Source: an uncultured Bacilli bacterium
GTDB lineage: Bacteria; Bacillota_I; Bacilli_A; RF39; UBA660
DNA length: 8,417 bases
Direction: 5' to 3'
Assembly: GCA_944358495.1 (NCBI GenBank)
Contig: CALVRF010000059.1
Location: 1-8,417 of the forward strand
Position 1 is the first letter of the stretch; the number at the start of each line of letters is the position of its first letter. This document shows, one piece after another, positions 1 to 6,226 of this stretch. The translations under genes were made by a program, and so were the position numbers. Below the pieces are notes generated by a model. That model was not told the origin of the DNA. It saw only the letters and a list, made by a program, of their open reading frames with translations, and ran no database searches.

Positions 1-2363
1 AAATAGTCAATATAAAATAATCCATCAGCTTTTTCTAATACTTTTTCAACTACTCTAACGGTTATTTCTTTGGTAGTCGTTTGACCAGCTTTATCGGTAA
101 CTTTGTAGGCAACTTTATAATCACCTATGGTATCAGTTTTTACTTCATTTTTAGTAACTTCAATATCCGTAATAGTTCCGTCTTCTTTATCGGTAGCTGT
201 TACGCCTTCTTTGGGGTCAAAGTCACTATTTAAATAAATGGTTTTATCTTGAGCGTTAATTACTGGTTTTTCATTATCAATCACTTTAACATTAATAGTT
301 TTTGTCGTGGTTTTATTATTACTATTAGTAACCGAATAAATAACTGGATAAGTACCTTTTTCGCTAGTATCAACGTTACCAGTATAAGTTACATATTTGG
401 TAATATCTCCATCAGTATCATCATGAGCGGTTACACCATCCATATAATCAAATTCAGTATATTGTGATACTTCCTTATCGCTGGCATTAATTACCGGCTC
501 TGAAGCACCTTTAACGGTAATATTAACGGTTTTTGTAGTCGTAAAATTACTGTTATCGGTTACAGTATAAGTAACTTTATAGGTGTCAGCTTTAGCAGTA
601 TTGACTTCACCACTATAAGTAATTCTACTAGTTAAATTACCATTTTCTGTGTCATTCGCGCTTACTCCAGTCATATAATTAAAGTTGGAATTTAAAGCGA
701 TGGTTTGGTCGCTTGCTGTTATTTTTGGGGCATTATTAGAAACATATAAGTCACTAGCTTTAACATAGCCATATGTATAAGTGGCACTGTCGGCATATAT
801 TTTATAAAAGTCGCCAACTTTTTCTAAAACAGTTACTGGAACATTATATACTTTAAAATTGCTGTTGGAGTTTTGCATGCGATAAATAACTTTATCGGTA
901 CTAGCTTCTTCGTAAACTGGTACGTTATATTTACCAAAAGCCGTTACGCCAATAGTATTGGCTAAATAGTCACGCATACCAGCATTTTTATCAGTGGTAA
1001 AGGCGTTCGAAGCTTGCTTTTCACCCCATAATGGGTCGGAAGCATATTTAACATTGCGACCGCTACCTTTAGTTCCTGCATGTGTACCAAAGTAATAAAT
1101 AGCCTGGGCGGTCATATAATTGGAATTACCTTTTTGAGCATACTCCATAATTGAATCACGCACACTATTATAACTTTTCGCGCAGTCATAAGGGCAGCTA
1201 TCACTGGCCCCATAACCAAAGACATTATTTTTATCTTTAGCGATTTGACTAGTTCCACTCGCGCTTTCATTTTTGGCGGTTGAAAAGGCGGATAAAGCAT
1301 TCATGCCATATAATTCCTCAGCTTCTTTAAAGTATTTCCCTTGGCCATATAATTTAGAACTAGGGTCAGTTATTTGACTATCAATTTGTTCGGCGGTAAT
1401 GTTAGATTTTGATTTATTTGGTAAATATAAATAATATGGATAATTAGGATTATTCACGTTTAAACTATGCGTATTAGTATTATTTTTATAATCATCAAGC
1501 ATTGATGTTAGGCTAGTATATAAATAAATACCGCCATCAAAGCTATAGTAACGGACATCTTCCTGTAAATAAGAAGGGGTTGGGCCTAAATTAGTAAAAC
1601 TATCGGTATAACTTGTCCCATTGTGATAAGCATATCTATGTAACAAATTACCTGTTGAATAACGATAATAATAGGTATTTAAACCATTGCCTGTTGTCTC
1701 TACTAACCAATCACCATCGGCAACCCAACCAGTTCTATCGTTATATGTTATTTGATACCAAGTATAGCCTTGATTACTTTTTTTAGCAGTATAAGAATAT
1801 AAACAGCCATTACATGTAATAGCGCCTATCGAAGTTGAATTAGTTGAGGCATCGGCACGAACGTTTAATCCAGAGGCATTAATAGATATCATATTAGTTT
1901 GTAAAAGTGAAATTGGAATAATATCGCCAGCGCTTAAATCAATCCAGCCACGAAAACCATTAAGCATTATATTAGCACGTTTTTCATTAGAATCTAAAAA
2001 AGCAGTATCAGTCATATAAGATGGACTAGTATATGTATAAGCGGTACTATCACCCGAATTTTGGTATAAATAAACGGTTTTAGTATTTGGTTTAAGACGG
2101 AAAATGGCATATTTAGAGTTCACTACTACTCCATTTTTATAAACAGTGGCAACACTAGTACTCGTAGAGTTTTGAGCATTCATAACTTTGACAGCCTCAC
2201 TATATGTCGAGTAACTACCAATCACTTTATTATTAGTAGTGTTACTAACCATCTCTACCGTATAAGGGGTTGCTGCCTCTATACTAAATGCTGGCATAAA
2301 AGTTGTACAAGTGATAGCTAATATTAAACAAATATTAAATAGTTTTTGAACCATTTTTTTCAT
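1..2363 (-). CDS. Secreted N-acetylglucosaminidase (GH73-type) with SH3-like and Ig-like domains, C-terminus cut by window edge
   Basis: The frame stays open for 787 codons from ATG 2363 to the window edge, so the C-terminus is missing. The start follows an AGAGGCGG ribosome-binding site. Residues 1-31 form a signal peptide (lysines, hydrophobic core, likely cleavage after EAA). Residues 32-155 are an unassigned domain. Residues about 160-222 look like a bacterial SH3 domain (GLNVRADAST, GWVADGDW). Residues about 322-450 are a glucosaminidase domain: KNESASGTS with likely catalytic Glu366, then KDKNNVFGYG and a closing DPLWGE. A second SH3-like segment covers about 473-542. Three Ig-like DUF5011-type repeats follow (545-619, 620-696, 697-774). 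The enzyme should cleave the GlcNAc-beta-1,4-MurNAc bond in peptidoglycan outside the cell, with the SH3 domains aiding wall binding. It appears to be transcribed alone from its own promoter. Two close cysteine pairs (184/187, 390/394) are unusual. Family assignment is secure; the substrate is inferred. Confidence 0.88.
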   Translation of the reverse strand, partial: MKKMVQKLFNICLILAITCTTFMPAFSIEAATPYTVEMVSNTTNNKVIGSYSTYSEAVKVMNAQNSTSTSVATVYKNGVVVNSKYAIFRLKPNTKTVYLYQNSGDSTAYTYTSPSYMTDTAFLDSNEKRANIMLNGFRGWIDLSAGDIIPISLLQTNMISINASGLNVRADASTNSTSIGAITCNGCLYSYTAKKSNQGYTWYQITYNDRTGWVADGDWLVETTGNGLNTYYYRYSTGNLLHRYAYHNGTSYTDSFTNLGPTPSYLQEDVRYYSFDGGIYLYTSLTSMLDDYKNNTNTHSLNVNNPNYPYYLYLPNKSKSNITAEQIDSQITDPSSKLYGQGKYFKEAEELYGMNALSAFSTAKNESASGTSQIAKDKNNVFGYGASDSCPYDCAKSYNSVRDSIMEYAQKGNSNYMTAQAIYYFGTHAGTKGSGRNVKYASDPLWGEKQASNAFTTDKNAGMRDYLANTIGVTAFGKYNVPVYEEASTDKVIYRMQNSNSNFKVYNVPVTVLEKVGDFYKIYADSATYTYGYVKASDLYVSNNAPKITASDQTIALNSNFNYMTGVSANDTENGNLTSRITYSGEVNTAKADTYKVTYTVTDNSNFTTTKTVNITVKGASEPVINASDKEVSQYTEFDYMDGVTAHDDTDGDITKYVTYTGNVDTSEKGTYPVIYSVTNSNNKTTTKTINVKVIDNEKPVINAQDKTIYLNSDFDPKEGVTATDKEDGTITDIEVTKNEVKTDTIGDYKVAYKVTDKAGQTTTKEITVRVVEKVLEKADGLFYIDY
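42..731 (-). repeat. Three tandem Ig-like (DUF5011-type) repeats inside the glucosaminidase gene
   Basis: Three consecutive protein repeats of about 75-78 residues occupy 731-507, 506-276 and 275-42. Each begins with a P-x-I-x-A-x-D-like stretch, has a central D-x-x-x-GV-x-A-x-D motif (MTGVSAND, MDGVTAHD, KEGVTATD), then a G-x-Y-x-V-x-Y-x-VT strand and a TTTK-x-I/V-x-V ending. This is the pattern of bacterial Ig-like surface domains, which usually act as stalks or spacers. The copies differ clearly at the DNA level, so they are old duplications rather than recent slippage products. Confidence 0.8.
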
Positions 2364-2390
2364 AATACCGCCTCTTTTATCTTTAATTTA

Positions 2391-2419
2391 ATTATAACAA
2401 AATTAGACAAAAAAGTACA
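2391..2419 (-). promoter_or_regulatory. Promoter of the glucosaminidase gene (extended -10)
   Basis: On the minus strand TATAAT lies at 2396-2391, preceded by TGT (an extended -10, TGnTATAAT). A weak -35, TGTACT, sits 17 nt upstream at 2419-2414. The predicted start leaves a leader of about 20 nt before ATG 2363. Confidence 0.65.
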
Positions 2420-2487
2420 CGAATTAGGGTGCTGGATAGACACTCTTTGACAGTATAAAATATTAAATTATTTAAGGTGTTAAAGGT

Positions 2488-2516
2488 TTTACTTTTCGCT
2501 TTAATTGTGGTACAAT
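2488..2516 (+). promoter_or_regulatory. Promoter of the CDP-alcohol phosphatidyltransferase gene
   Basis: TTTACT at 2488-2493 and TACAAT at 2511-2516 are separated by 17 nt. TGG directly before TACAAT makes it an extended -10. The predicted transcript start is near 2523, giving a leader of about 22 nt before ATG 2545. Confidence 0.65.
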
Positions 2517-2531
2517 AGCACTTGTTTTAAA

Positions 2532-2538
2532 AGAGGTG
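2532..2538 (+). promoter_or_regulatory. Ribosome-binding site that sets the start at 2545
   Basis: AGAGGTG lies 6 nt before ATG 2545. An in-frame GTG at 2536 is part of this site, so it cannot be the start that the site serves; the ATG is preferred. Confidence 0.8.
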
Positions 2539-2544
2539 AAACTT

Positions 2545-3381
2545 ATGGAAAAAAAGAGCAATCAGGATAAAGAAAAATATGGCGTAAAAGGCTTTTTTAA
2601 GGACTTATTTAATGTTAGGTCTTGGCCCGCTAACATTTTAAGTTTATCGAGAGTGGCGGCTCCTTTTGTTATTCCGCCGATCGCCGCTTCTGGTAACTTA
2701 CCATTAACTTTAGCCGCAGGTGCGGGATTTTTATTAACGGATTTTGCCGATGGTATAGTTGCTAGAGCTTTAAAAGGCCAAACTAAATTAGGAGCAAGAT
2801 TAGATCAAATAACTGATAAAATTTGTGCAGGCGGTTTATTAATTTGCTTAATTCCTTCATTCCCATTAATGACAGTACCGCTCGTTTTAGAGGGGATAGT
2901 TGCTGGAGTTAATGCCAAAGCTTTAAAATATGGAGGAACAGGTGAAAGCACTTTTAGTGGCAAAGCAAAAATGTGGTTTTTATCAGGAACGGTTTTAGCT
3001 GGCTACTGCAGCATGGCGGGAGCTAGCGGAGTCTTAGGAGCGGCGGCTGAAGTCTTTACATATGGTGGATTGTTTGCCACCACTCTACTAGAAATACTTA
3101 ATATTGATGAATATAACACTTTAGCTGAAGAAGCAAAATATCAATACCTGACTAATCCCGACCATAAAAATCAAACTGCTGATAAAAAACATACTAAAGA
3201 AAACGCAATAATCAAAAGTAAGGCCATAGAAAAAGAAGGAACTTCTATTTTAGATATTACTGACGAAATTAGTCGATGCGACGATATAGATAAGTTAAAA
3301 AGACTTAGGGAAATAACTTGTCCGAAGCAAACGATTTCTAGTTTAGACCACGGACAAAAGAAGATTATAAAACCAAAATAA
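2545..3381 (+). CDS. CDP-alcohol phosphatidyltransferase family protein (PgsA-like) with charged C-terminal tail
   Basis: This 278-residue membrane protein carries the complete family signature D-x2-DG-x2-AR-x8-G-x3-D-x3-D at residues 66-91 (D66, D69, G70, A73, R74, G83, D87, D91), so it should be active. The family exchanges CMP on a CDP-linked lipid for an alcohol such as glycerol-3-phosphate. WPANILSLSRVAAP before the motif resembles the PgsA N-terminus, and hydrophobic segments cover about 36-65, 94-125 and 145-185. Phosphatidylglycerophosphate synthase is the most likely activity, but the alcohol acceptor cannot be read from the sequence. Residues from about 190 to 278 form a hydrophilic lysine- and glutamate-rich tail not needed by typical family members of about 180-200 residues. 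The gene stands alone between its own promoter and a terminator, and is convergent with the rhomboid gene. Confidence 0.85.
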   Translation: MEKKSNQDKEKYGVKGFFKDLFNVRSWPANILSLSRVAAPFVIPPIAASGNLPLTLAAGAGFLLTDFADGIVARALKGQTKLGARLDQITDKICAGGLLICLIPSFPLMTVPLVLEGIVAGVNAKALKYGGTGESTFSGKAKMWFLSGTVLAGYCSMAGASGVLGAAAEVFTYGGLFATTLLEILNIDEYNTLAEEAKYQYLTNPDHKNQTADKKHTKENAIIKSKAIEKEGTSILDITDEISRCDDIDKLKRLREITCPKQTISSLDHGQKKIIKPK

Positions 3382-3410
3382 AAGTAAGAACTTTAAAATT
3401 CTTACTTTTT
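3380..3410. terminator. Bidirectional intrinsic terminator between convergent genes
   Basis: A perfect 11-bp inverted repeat (AAAAGTAAGAA at 3380-3390, TTCTTACTTTT at 3399-3409) encloses an 8-nt loop. It ends in T-runs on both strands and overlaps the stop codons of the phosphatidyltransferase gene (3381) and the rhomboid gene (3409), so it can end transcription from either side. Confidence 0.85.
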
Positions 3411-4545
3411 AAAATAGCATACCGCTAAAAGTCATATACAACAAAAATCCTACTAAAATTAAATACAAAATTGCACCATTTATCATTTCAAAACGAGTAG
3501 ATTTATATTTAATACCAACAGCCATAGTGGCAAATACGCCACCAATTAATCCACCAATATGAGCCCAGTTATCAATATTTGGCATTAAACCAATTAATAA
3601 GTTGATAATGATAAGAGGAATGATTTGGGATTTTACTACTGTTTCTAGGTAAACACGATGGTGATAGCCAAAATAAACTAACGAACCTAGTAATCCAAAT
3701 ATAGCTGCTGAAGCCCCAACACTATAACCATTGTTCATAAAAATAGATAAACAGCTGCCAGCTAAACCACTTAGTAGGTAAACAGCTAAAAATTTGCCCT
3801 TACCCAGGAAACTTTCTAACTGCATGCCAACCACATATAAAGCATACATGTTAAAAAGTAAATGAATAATATTGGCATGTAAAAACATTCCAGTAATTAA
3901 ACGGTAATATTCACCATTAACAATGCTAAAACGATTGACGGCAAAATCATCAATTAAACCTAACATTGTAGTTAAAAAATAAATAATAACATTTAATGCA
4001 ATTAAAATATAAGTTACAATTGGTTTTTTCATTGAAAATACTTCTTCATTCATGCGTGCTTCTCCTTCGTTTTTTTTCGAAATATCGCCAGTTATTTTCA
4101 TAAACAGCTCTAAACCTTTTTCTTTAAAAGTCATTTCTTTAGTAATGTCAGGAAATGAATCAATAATAAAATTATATTTATTTAAATCCTCGGTTTCTTT
4201 GACATCGGCAACATCGATTTTTGGAATATCATTGTATTTTTTTAAATCTACATTGTCATTTAAATTAACAAAGATACTAAGAGCATTCATTTTAAAGGAT
4301 AAAGTTTTTTTCTTGATTAATTTCATAAGTTTTTTAGTCCTGACTAAATCAAATTCAAACTGTTCATCGTTATGAATATAGTTGGAGACAATGCGAATTA
4401 TTTTATAGTCTTCATCAAGATTTTCTAGCCAAATTTCTCCTTGAATACCTTTGATAACAATCGGGCTATAATTTTTCTCTGAAATAAAATACCGCAATAA
4501 TTTCATGACTAGTTCATCATTATGATTTACACTTAACTCTTCCAT
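3409..4545 (-). CDS. Rhomboid family intramembrane serine protease, GluP/YqgP-like without TPR tail
   Basis: The protein has 378 residues from ATG 4545. The first about 172 residues are a soluble, charged domain; the rest is a rhomboid membrane core of about six to seven helices. Core marks are HANIIHLLFNMY (residues 223-234, with the oxyanion-region His and Asn), the serine motif GASAAIFGLLG with catalytic Ser279, and NWAHIGG with catalytic His329. The usual GxSG is GASA here. Rhomboids cut transmembrane segments of other membrane proteins; the substrate is unknown. The N-terminal soluble domain resembles the layout of Bacillus YqgP/GluP, but the C-terminal TPR repeats of that protein are absent. 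It is the last gene of the lspA unit, starting 10 nt after the rluD-like stop codon, which itself overlaps its ribosome-binding site. Confidence 0.88.
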   Translation of the reverse strand: MEELSVNHNDELVMKLLRYFISEKNYSPIVIKGIQGEIWLENLDEDYKIIRIVSNYIHNDEQFEFDLVRTKKLMKLIKKKTLSFKMNALSIFVNLNDNVDLKKYNDIPKIDVADVKETEDLNKYNFIIDSFPDITKEMTFKEKGLELFMKITGDISKKNEGEARMNEEVFSMKKPIVTYILIALNVIIYFLTTMLGLIDDFAVNRFSIVNGEYYRLITGMFLHANIIHLLFNMYALYVVGMQLESFLGKGKFLAVYLLSGLAGSCLSIFMNNGYSVGASAAIFGLLGSLVYFGYHHRVYLETVVKSQIIPLIIINLLIGLMPNIDNWAHIGGLIGGVFATMAVGIKYKSTRFEMINGAILYLILVGFLLYMTFSGMLF

Positions 4546-4550
4546 ATAAG

Positions 4551-4557
4551 CCCTCCT
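4551..4557 (-). promoter_or_regulatory. Ribosome-binding site of the rhomboid gene, overlapping the upstream stop codon
   Basis: AGGAGGG (minus strand 4557-4551) lies 5 nt before ATG 4545 and shares bases with the TAG stop of the rluD-like gene (4558-4556). An in-frame TTG at 4563 lies upstream of this site and is therefore not the start. The arrangement favours reinitiation by ribosomes finishing the upstream gene. Confidence 0.8.
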
Positions 4558-5434
4558 ATTCAAAATGTTTCATAATATTTATAAATTTTTCTGGAAGCGG
4601 ACTATCGAACTCGATATATTTGTGAGTGCTTGGGTGAATAAAACCTAGTTCTTTAGCATGCAGACACTGTCCAGAATCATCGATTAATTTTCGTTTGCCA
4701 TATACGGGATCATTAACAACGGGATGACCAATATAGTCCATATGAACTCTAATTTGATGAGTTCTGCCCGTTTCTAATGTTAGTTCAATTAAAGTAGCCT
4801 CTTTAAATCTTTTTAGAACTTTAAAATGCGTGATAGCTTCTTTACCTTGAGGGTTAATCGCCATTTTTTTACGATCGGTTAATGAACGACCAATAGGTGC
4901 ATCAATTAAACCAGTATCATTTTTTATAACACCCCAAACCAAAGCAATATATTTACGGTGGGTGGTTTTCTCGGCTAACTGTTTAGCTAAAAAATCATGA
5001 GCTTTATTATTTTTGGCAATCATCAGCAAACCCGTGGTATCAGCATCGATACGATGGACAATTCCCGGTCTAAAATCACCATTGTTAGTGCTAAGACTAC
5101 AGTGATATAAAAGACCATTAACTAAAGTGTCATGATAATGTCCTGGCGCGGGATGGACGACAACGCCATTAGCTTTGTTGACAACTAAAACGTCATCATC
5201 TTCATAAACGATGTCTAAATCCATTTTTTCAGGAACAACATCAGTACTTTCTGGTGCATGATTAATAGTAATCTCATCCCCTATTTTGGTTAAATATCCG
5301 GCTTTAACGGGATGGCCATTAACTAAAACTTCTTTGTTTTTTATCATTTTAGTGACACTGCTACGACTAACATCTAAAGTCTTAGTTAAGTAATTATCTA
5401 ATCTTATTCCTTCCTCATTTACTTTTTCTTGCAT
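4556..5434 (-). CDS. rluD: RluA/RluD-family 23S rRNA pseudouridine synthase with S4 domain
   Basis: The protein has 292 residues, a normal family length. Residues about 8-60 are an S4 RNA-binding domain (RLDNYLTKTL, then SRSSVTKMI and VLVNG). The catalytic domain follows: NKANGVVVHPAPGH (86-99), HRIDADTTGLLMIAKN with nucleophile Asp130, and GRTHQIRVHM (223-232), then NDPVYG. It should isomerise specific uridines of rRNA to pseudouridine in the cytoplasm; the exact target positions are not visible, and the name rluD reflects domain layout only. The ATG start at 5434 has an AAGGAG site 6 nt upstream. It overlaps the lspA end by 20 nt, the same pairing as lspA-ylyB in Bacillus, and is likely translated in a coupled way. 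The residue after HRID is Ala where Lys or Arg is common, which should be harmless. Confidence 0.92.
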   Translation of the reverse strand: MQEKVNEEGIRLDNYLTKTLDVSRSSVTKMIKNKEVLVNGHPVKAGYLTKIGDEITINHAPESTDVVPEKMDLDIVYEDDDVLVVNKANGVVVHPAPGHYHDTLVNGLLYHCSLSTNNGDFRPGIVHRIDADTTGLLMIAKNNKAHDFLAKQLAEKTTHRKYIALVWGVIKNDTGLIDAPIGRSLTDRKKMAINPQGKEAITHFKVLKRFKEATLIELTLETGRTHQIRVHMDYIGHPVVNDPVYGKRKLIDDSGQCLHAKELGFIHPSTHKYIEFDSPLPEKFINIMKHFE

Positions 5435-5882
5435 CTTTTTCTCCTTTTAAAGTAAAAATAATAATTAAAATTATTGTAACAACGATACAAATATCGGCAA
5501 AGTTAAAGACTGGAAAATTAAATCCCAAAATATTAAAATCTAAGTAATCGATAACATAGCCATAAAAGACTCTATCGATTAAATTTCCTAAAATACCACC
5601 GATTAAAACACCATAAACAATCGTTTCTAATTTATTTAAATCTTTATCTTTGATTAAAAACCAATATATTAAGTTAAGAGCGACTAAAGAAACTAAAATT
5701 AAAACTATTGTCCCTGAGCTAAAAATACTAAAGGCCGCTCCGGTATTTTGCAGTAAAGTTAAAGAAAACAAACTGGGAATTATTTGAATACTATCCCCAA
5801 AATCTAGGCTGTTTGTTATGATTAGTTTGATTACTTGGTCTACTAAAGTACAGATAATGGCAATTAAAAAAACTTTTTTCAT
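5415..5882 (-). CDS. lspA: Lipoprotein signal peptidase (signal peptidase II)
   Basis: The 155-residue protein has the usual family length and four hydrophobic segments (about 3-23, 57-76, 87-103 and 130-145). Conserved boxes are present: NTGAAFSI (46-53), GNLIDR (99-104), VIDYLDF with catalytic Asp112, and FPVFNFADI with catalytic Asp130. It cleaves the signal peptide of diacylglyceryl-modified prolipoproteins in the plasma membrane. The ATG at 5882 is chosen because AAGGTG lies 6 nt upstream; an in-frame GTG at 5891 overlaps that site. It is first in the unit lspA-rluD-rhomboid, with a terminator and an extended -10 between it and trxA. The identity is secure. Confidence 0.95.
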   Translation of the reverse strand: MKKVFLIAIICTLVDQVIKLIITNSLDFGDSIQIIPSLFSLTLLQNTGAAFSIFSSGTIVLILVSLVALNLIYWFLIKDKDLNKLETIVYGVLIGGILGNLIDRVFYGYVIDYLDFNILGFNFPVFNFADICIVVTIILIIIFTLKGEKDARKSK

Positions 5883-5888
5883 TTGCTT

Positions 5889-5894
5889 CACCTT
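5889..5894 (-). promoter_or_regulatory. Ribosome-binding site that sets the lspA start
   Basis: AAGGTG (minus strand 5894-5889) is 6 nt before ATG 5882. The alternative GTG at 5891-5889 lies inside it. The predicted transcript start from the adjacent promoter falls on or just before this site. Confidence 0.7.
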
Positions 5895-5898
5895 TAAT

Positions 5899-5907
5899 AT
5901 TATATCA
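5899..5907 (-). promoter_or_regulatory. Possible lspA promoter (extended -10 only)
   Basis: TGATATAAT occurs on the minus strand at 5907-5899, a perfect extended -10, directly downstream of the trxA terminator. The -35 position (TATCTT) does not match. Transcription would start near 5893, so the lspA leader would be only about 11 nt with the ribosome-binding site at its very 5' end. Confidence 0.5.
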
Positions 5908-5917
5908 AAAAATGTAT

Positions 5918-5943
5918 AAAAAAGATAGGTTTACTTCCCTATC
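5918..5943 (-). terminator. Intrinsic terminator after trxA
   Basis: On the minus strand GATAGG (5943-5938) pairs with CCTATC (5929-5924) around an 8-nt loop, followed by six Ts (5923-5918). The trxA stop codon lies in the loop. The 6-bp stem is short, so partial read-through into lspA is possible. Confidence 0.7.
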
Positions 5944-6224
5944 CATCGAAGAATTTCATCTTTAGGCATATAGCCGACTTTAACCTCCCGATTACTGCCA
6001 TTAAAGTAAATAAGGGTTGGCATGCTCATGACACCGTATCGTTTGCAAAGTTCCATATTTTCATCAACATTAACTTTGACAATTTGAATTTTATCCTTAA
6101 TGGCTTCTAGTTCGGGCGCTAGCATTTTACAAGGCCCACACCAGGTAGCATAAAAGTCAACCAGCATTTCACCTCTAGTTAGTAAATTATCAAATGTTTG
6201 TTCATTAGCTTCAATTATTTCCAT
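5931..6224 (-). CDS. trxA: Thioredoxin
   Basis: This is a 97-residue single-domain thioredoxin with the WCGPC redox motif (28-32), preceded by VDFYAT with the buried Asp23, and the cis-proline loop SMPT (Pro69). It reduces disulfides in cytoplasmic proteins, normally recycled by thioredoxin reductase, which is not in this window. It is slightly shorter than the usual 105 or so residues. ATG 6224 is preferred over the in-frame ATG 6230 because the AGGAGG site at 6237-6232 is only 1 nt from the latter but 7 nt from the former. It starts 2 nt after the cvpA stop codon and should be translated in a coupled way. A terminator overlaps its end. Other thioredoxin-like roles cannot be excluded, but the motif set is canonical. 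Confidence 0.93.
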   Translation of the reverse strand: MEIIEANEQTFDNLLTRGEMLVDFYATWCGPCKMLAPELEAIKDKIQIVKVNVDENMELCKRYGVMSMPTLIYFNGSNREVKVGYMPKDEILRWIGK

Positions 6225-6226
6225 TT

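Noticed and set aside
249..467. Open frame of 72 codons on the plus strand
   Set aside because: It lies antisense inside the glucosaminidase Ig-like region, whose coding frame is continuous; no ribosome-binding site and a low-complexity Ile/Ser-rich product.
1112..1300. Open frame of 62 codons on the minus strand
   Set aside because: It is a different frame within the glucosaminidase catalytic domain, which reads through with clear motifs.
2300..2363. Lipoprotein signal around Cys19 of the glucosaminidase
   Set aside because: AITC does not meet the lipobox rule (Leu at -3, small residue at -1); an ordinary signal peptidase site after EAA fits better.
2447..2474. Second plus-strand promoter with a perfect TTGACA at 2447-2452
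   Set aside because: The best -10 at suitable distance (TATTTA, 16 nt) is poor, and a better promoter lies at 2488-2516.
4052..4375. Open frame of 107 codons on the plus strand
   Set aside because: It is antisense to the rhomboid N-terminal domain and shows no start signals or recognisable motif.
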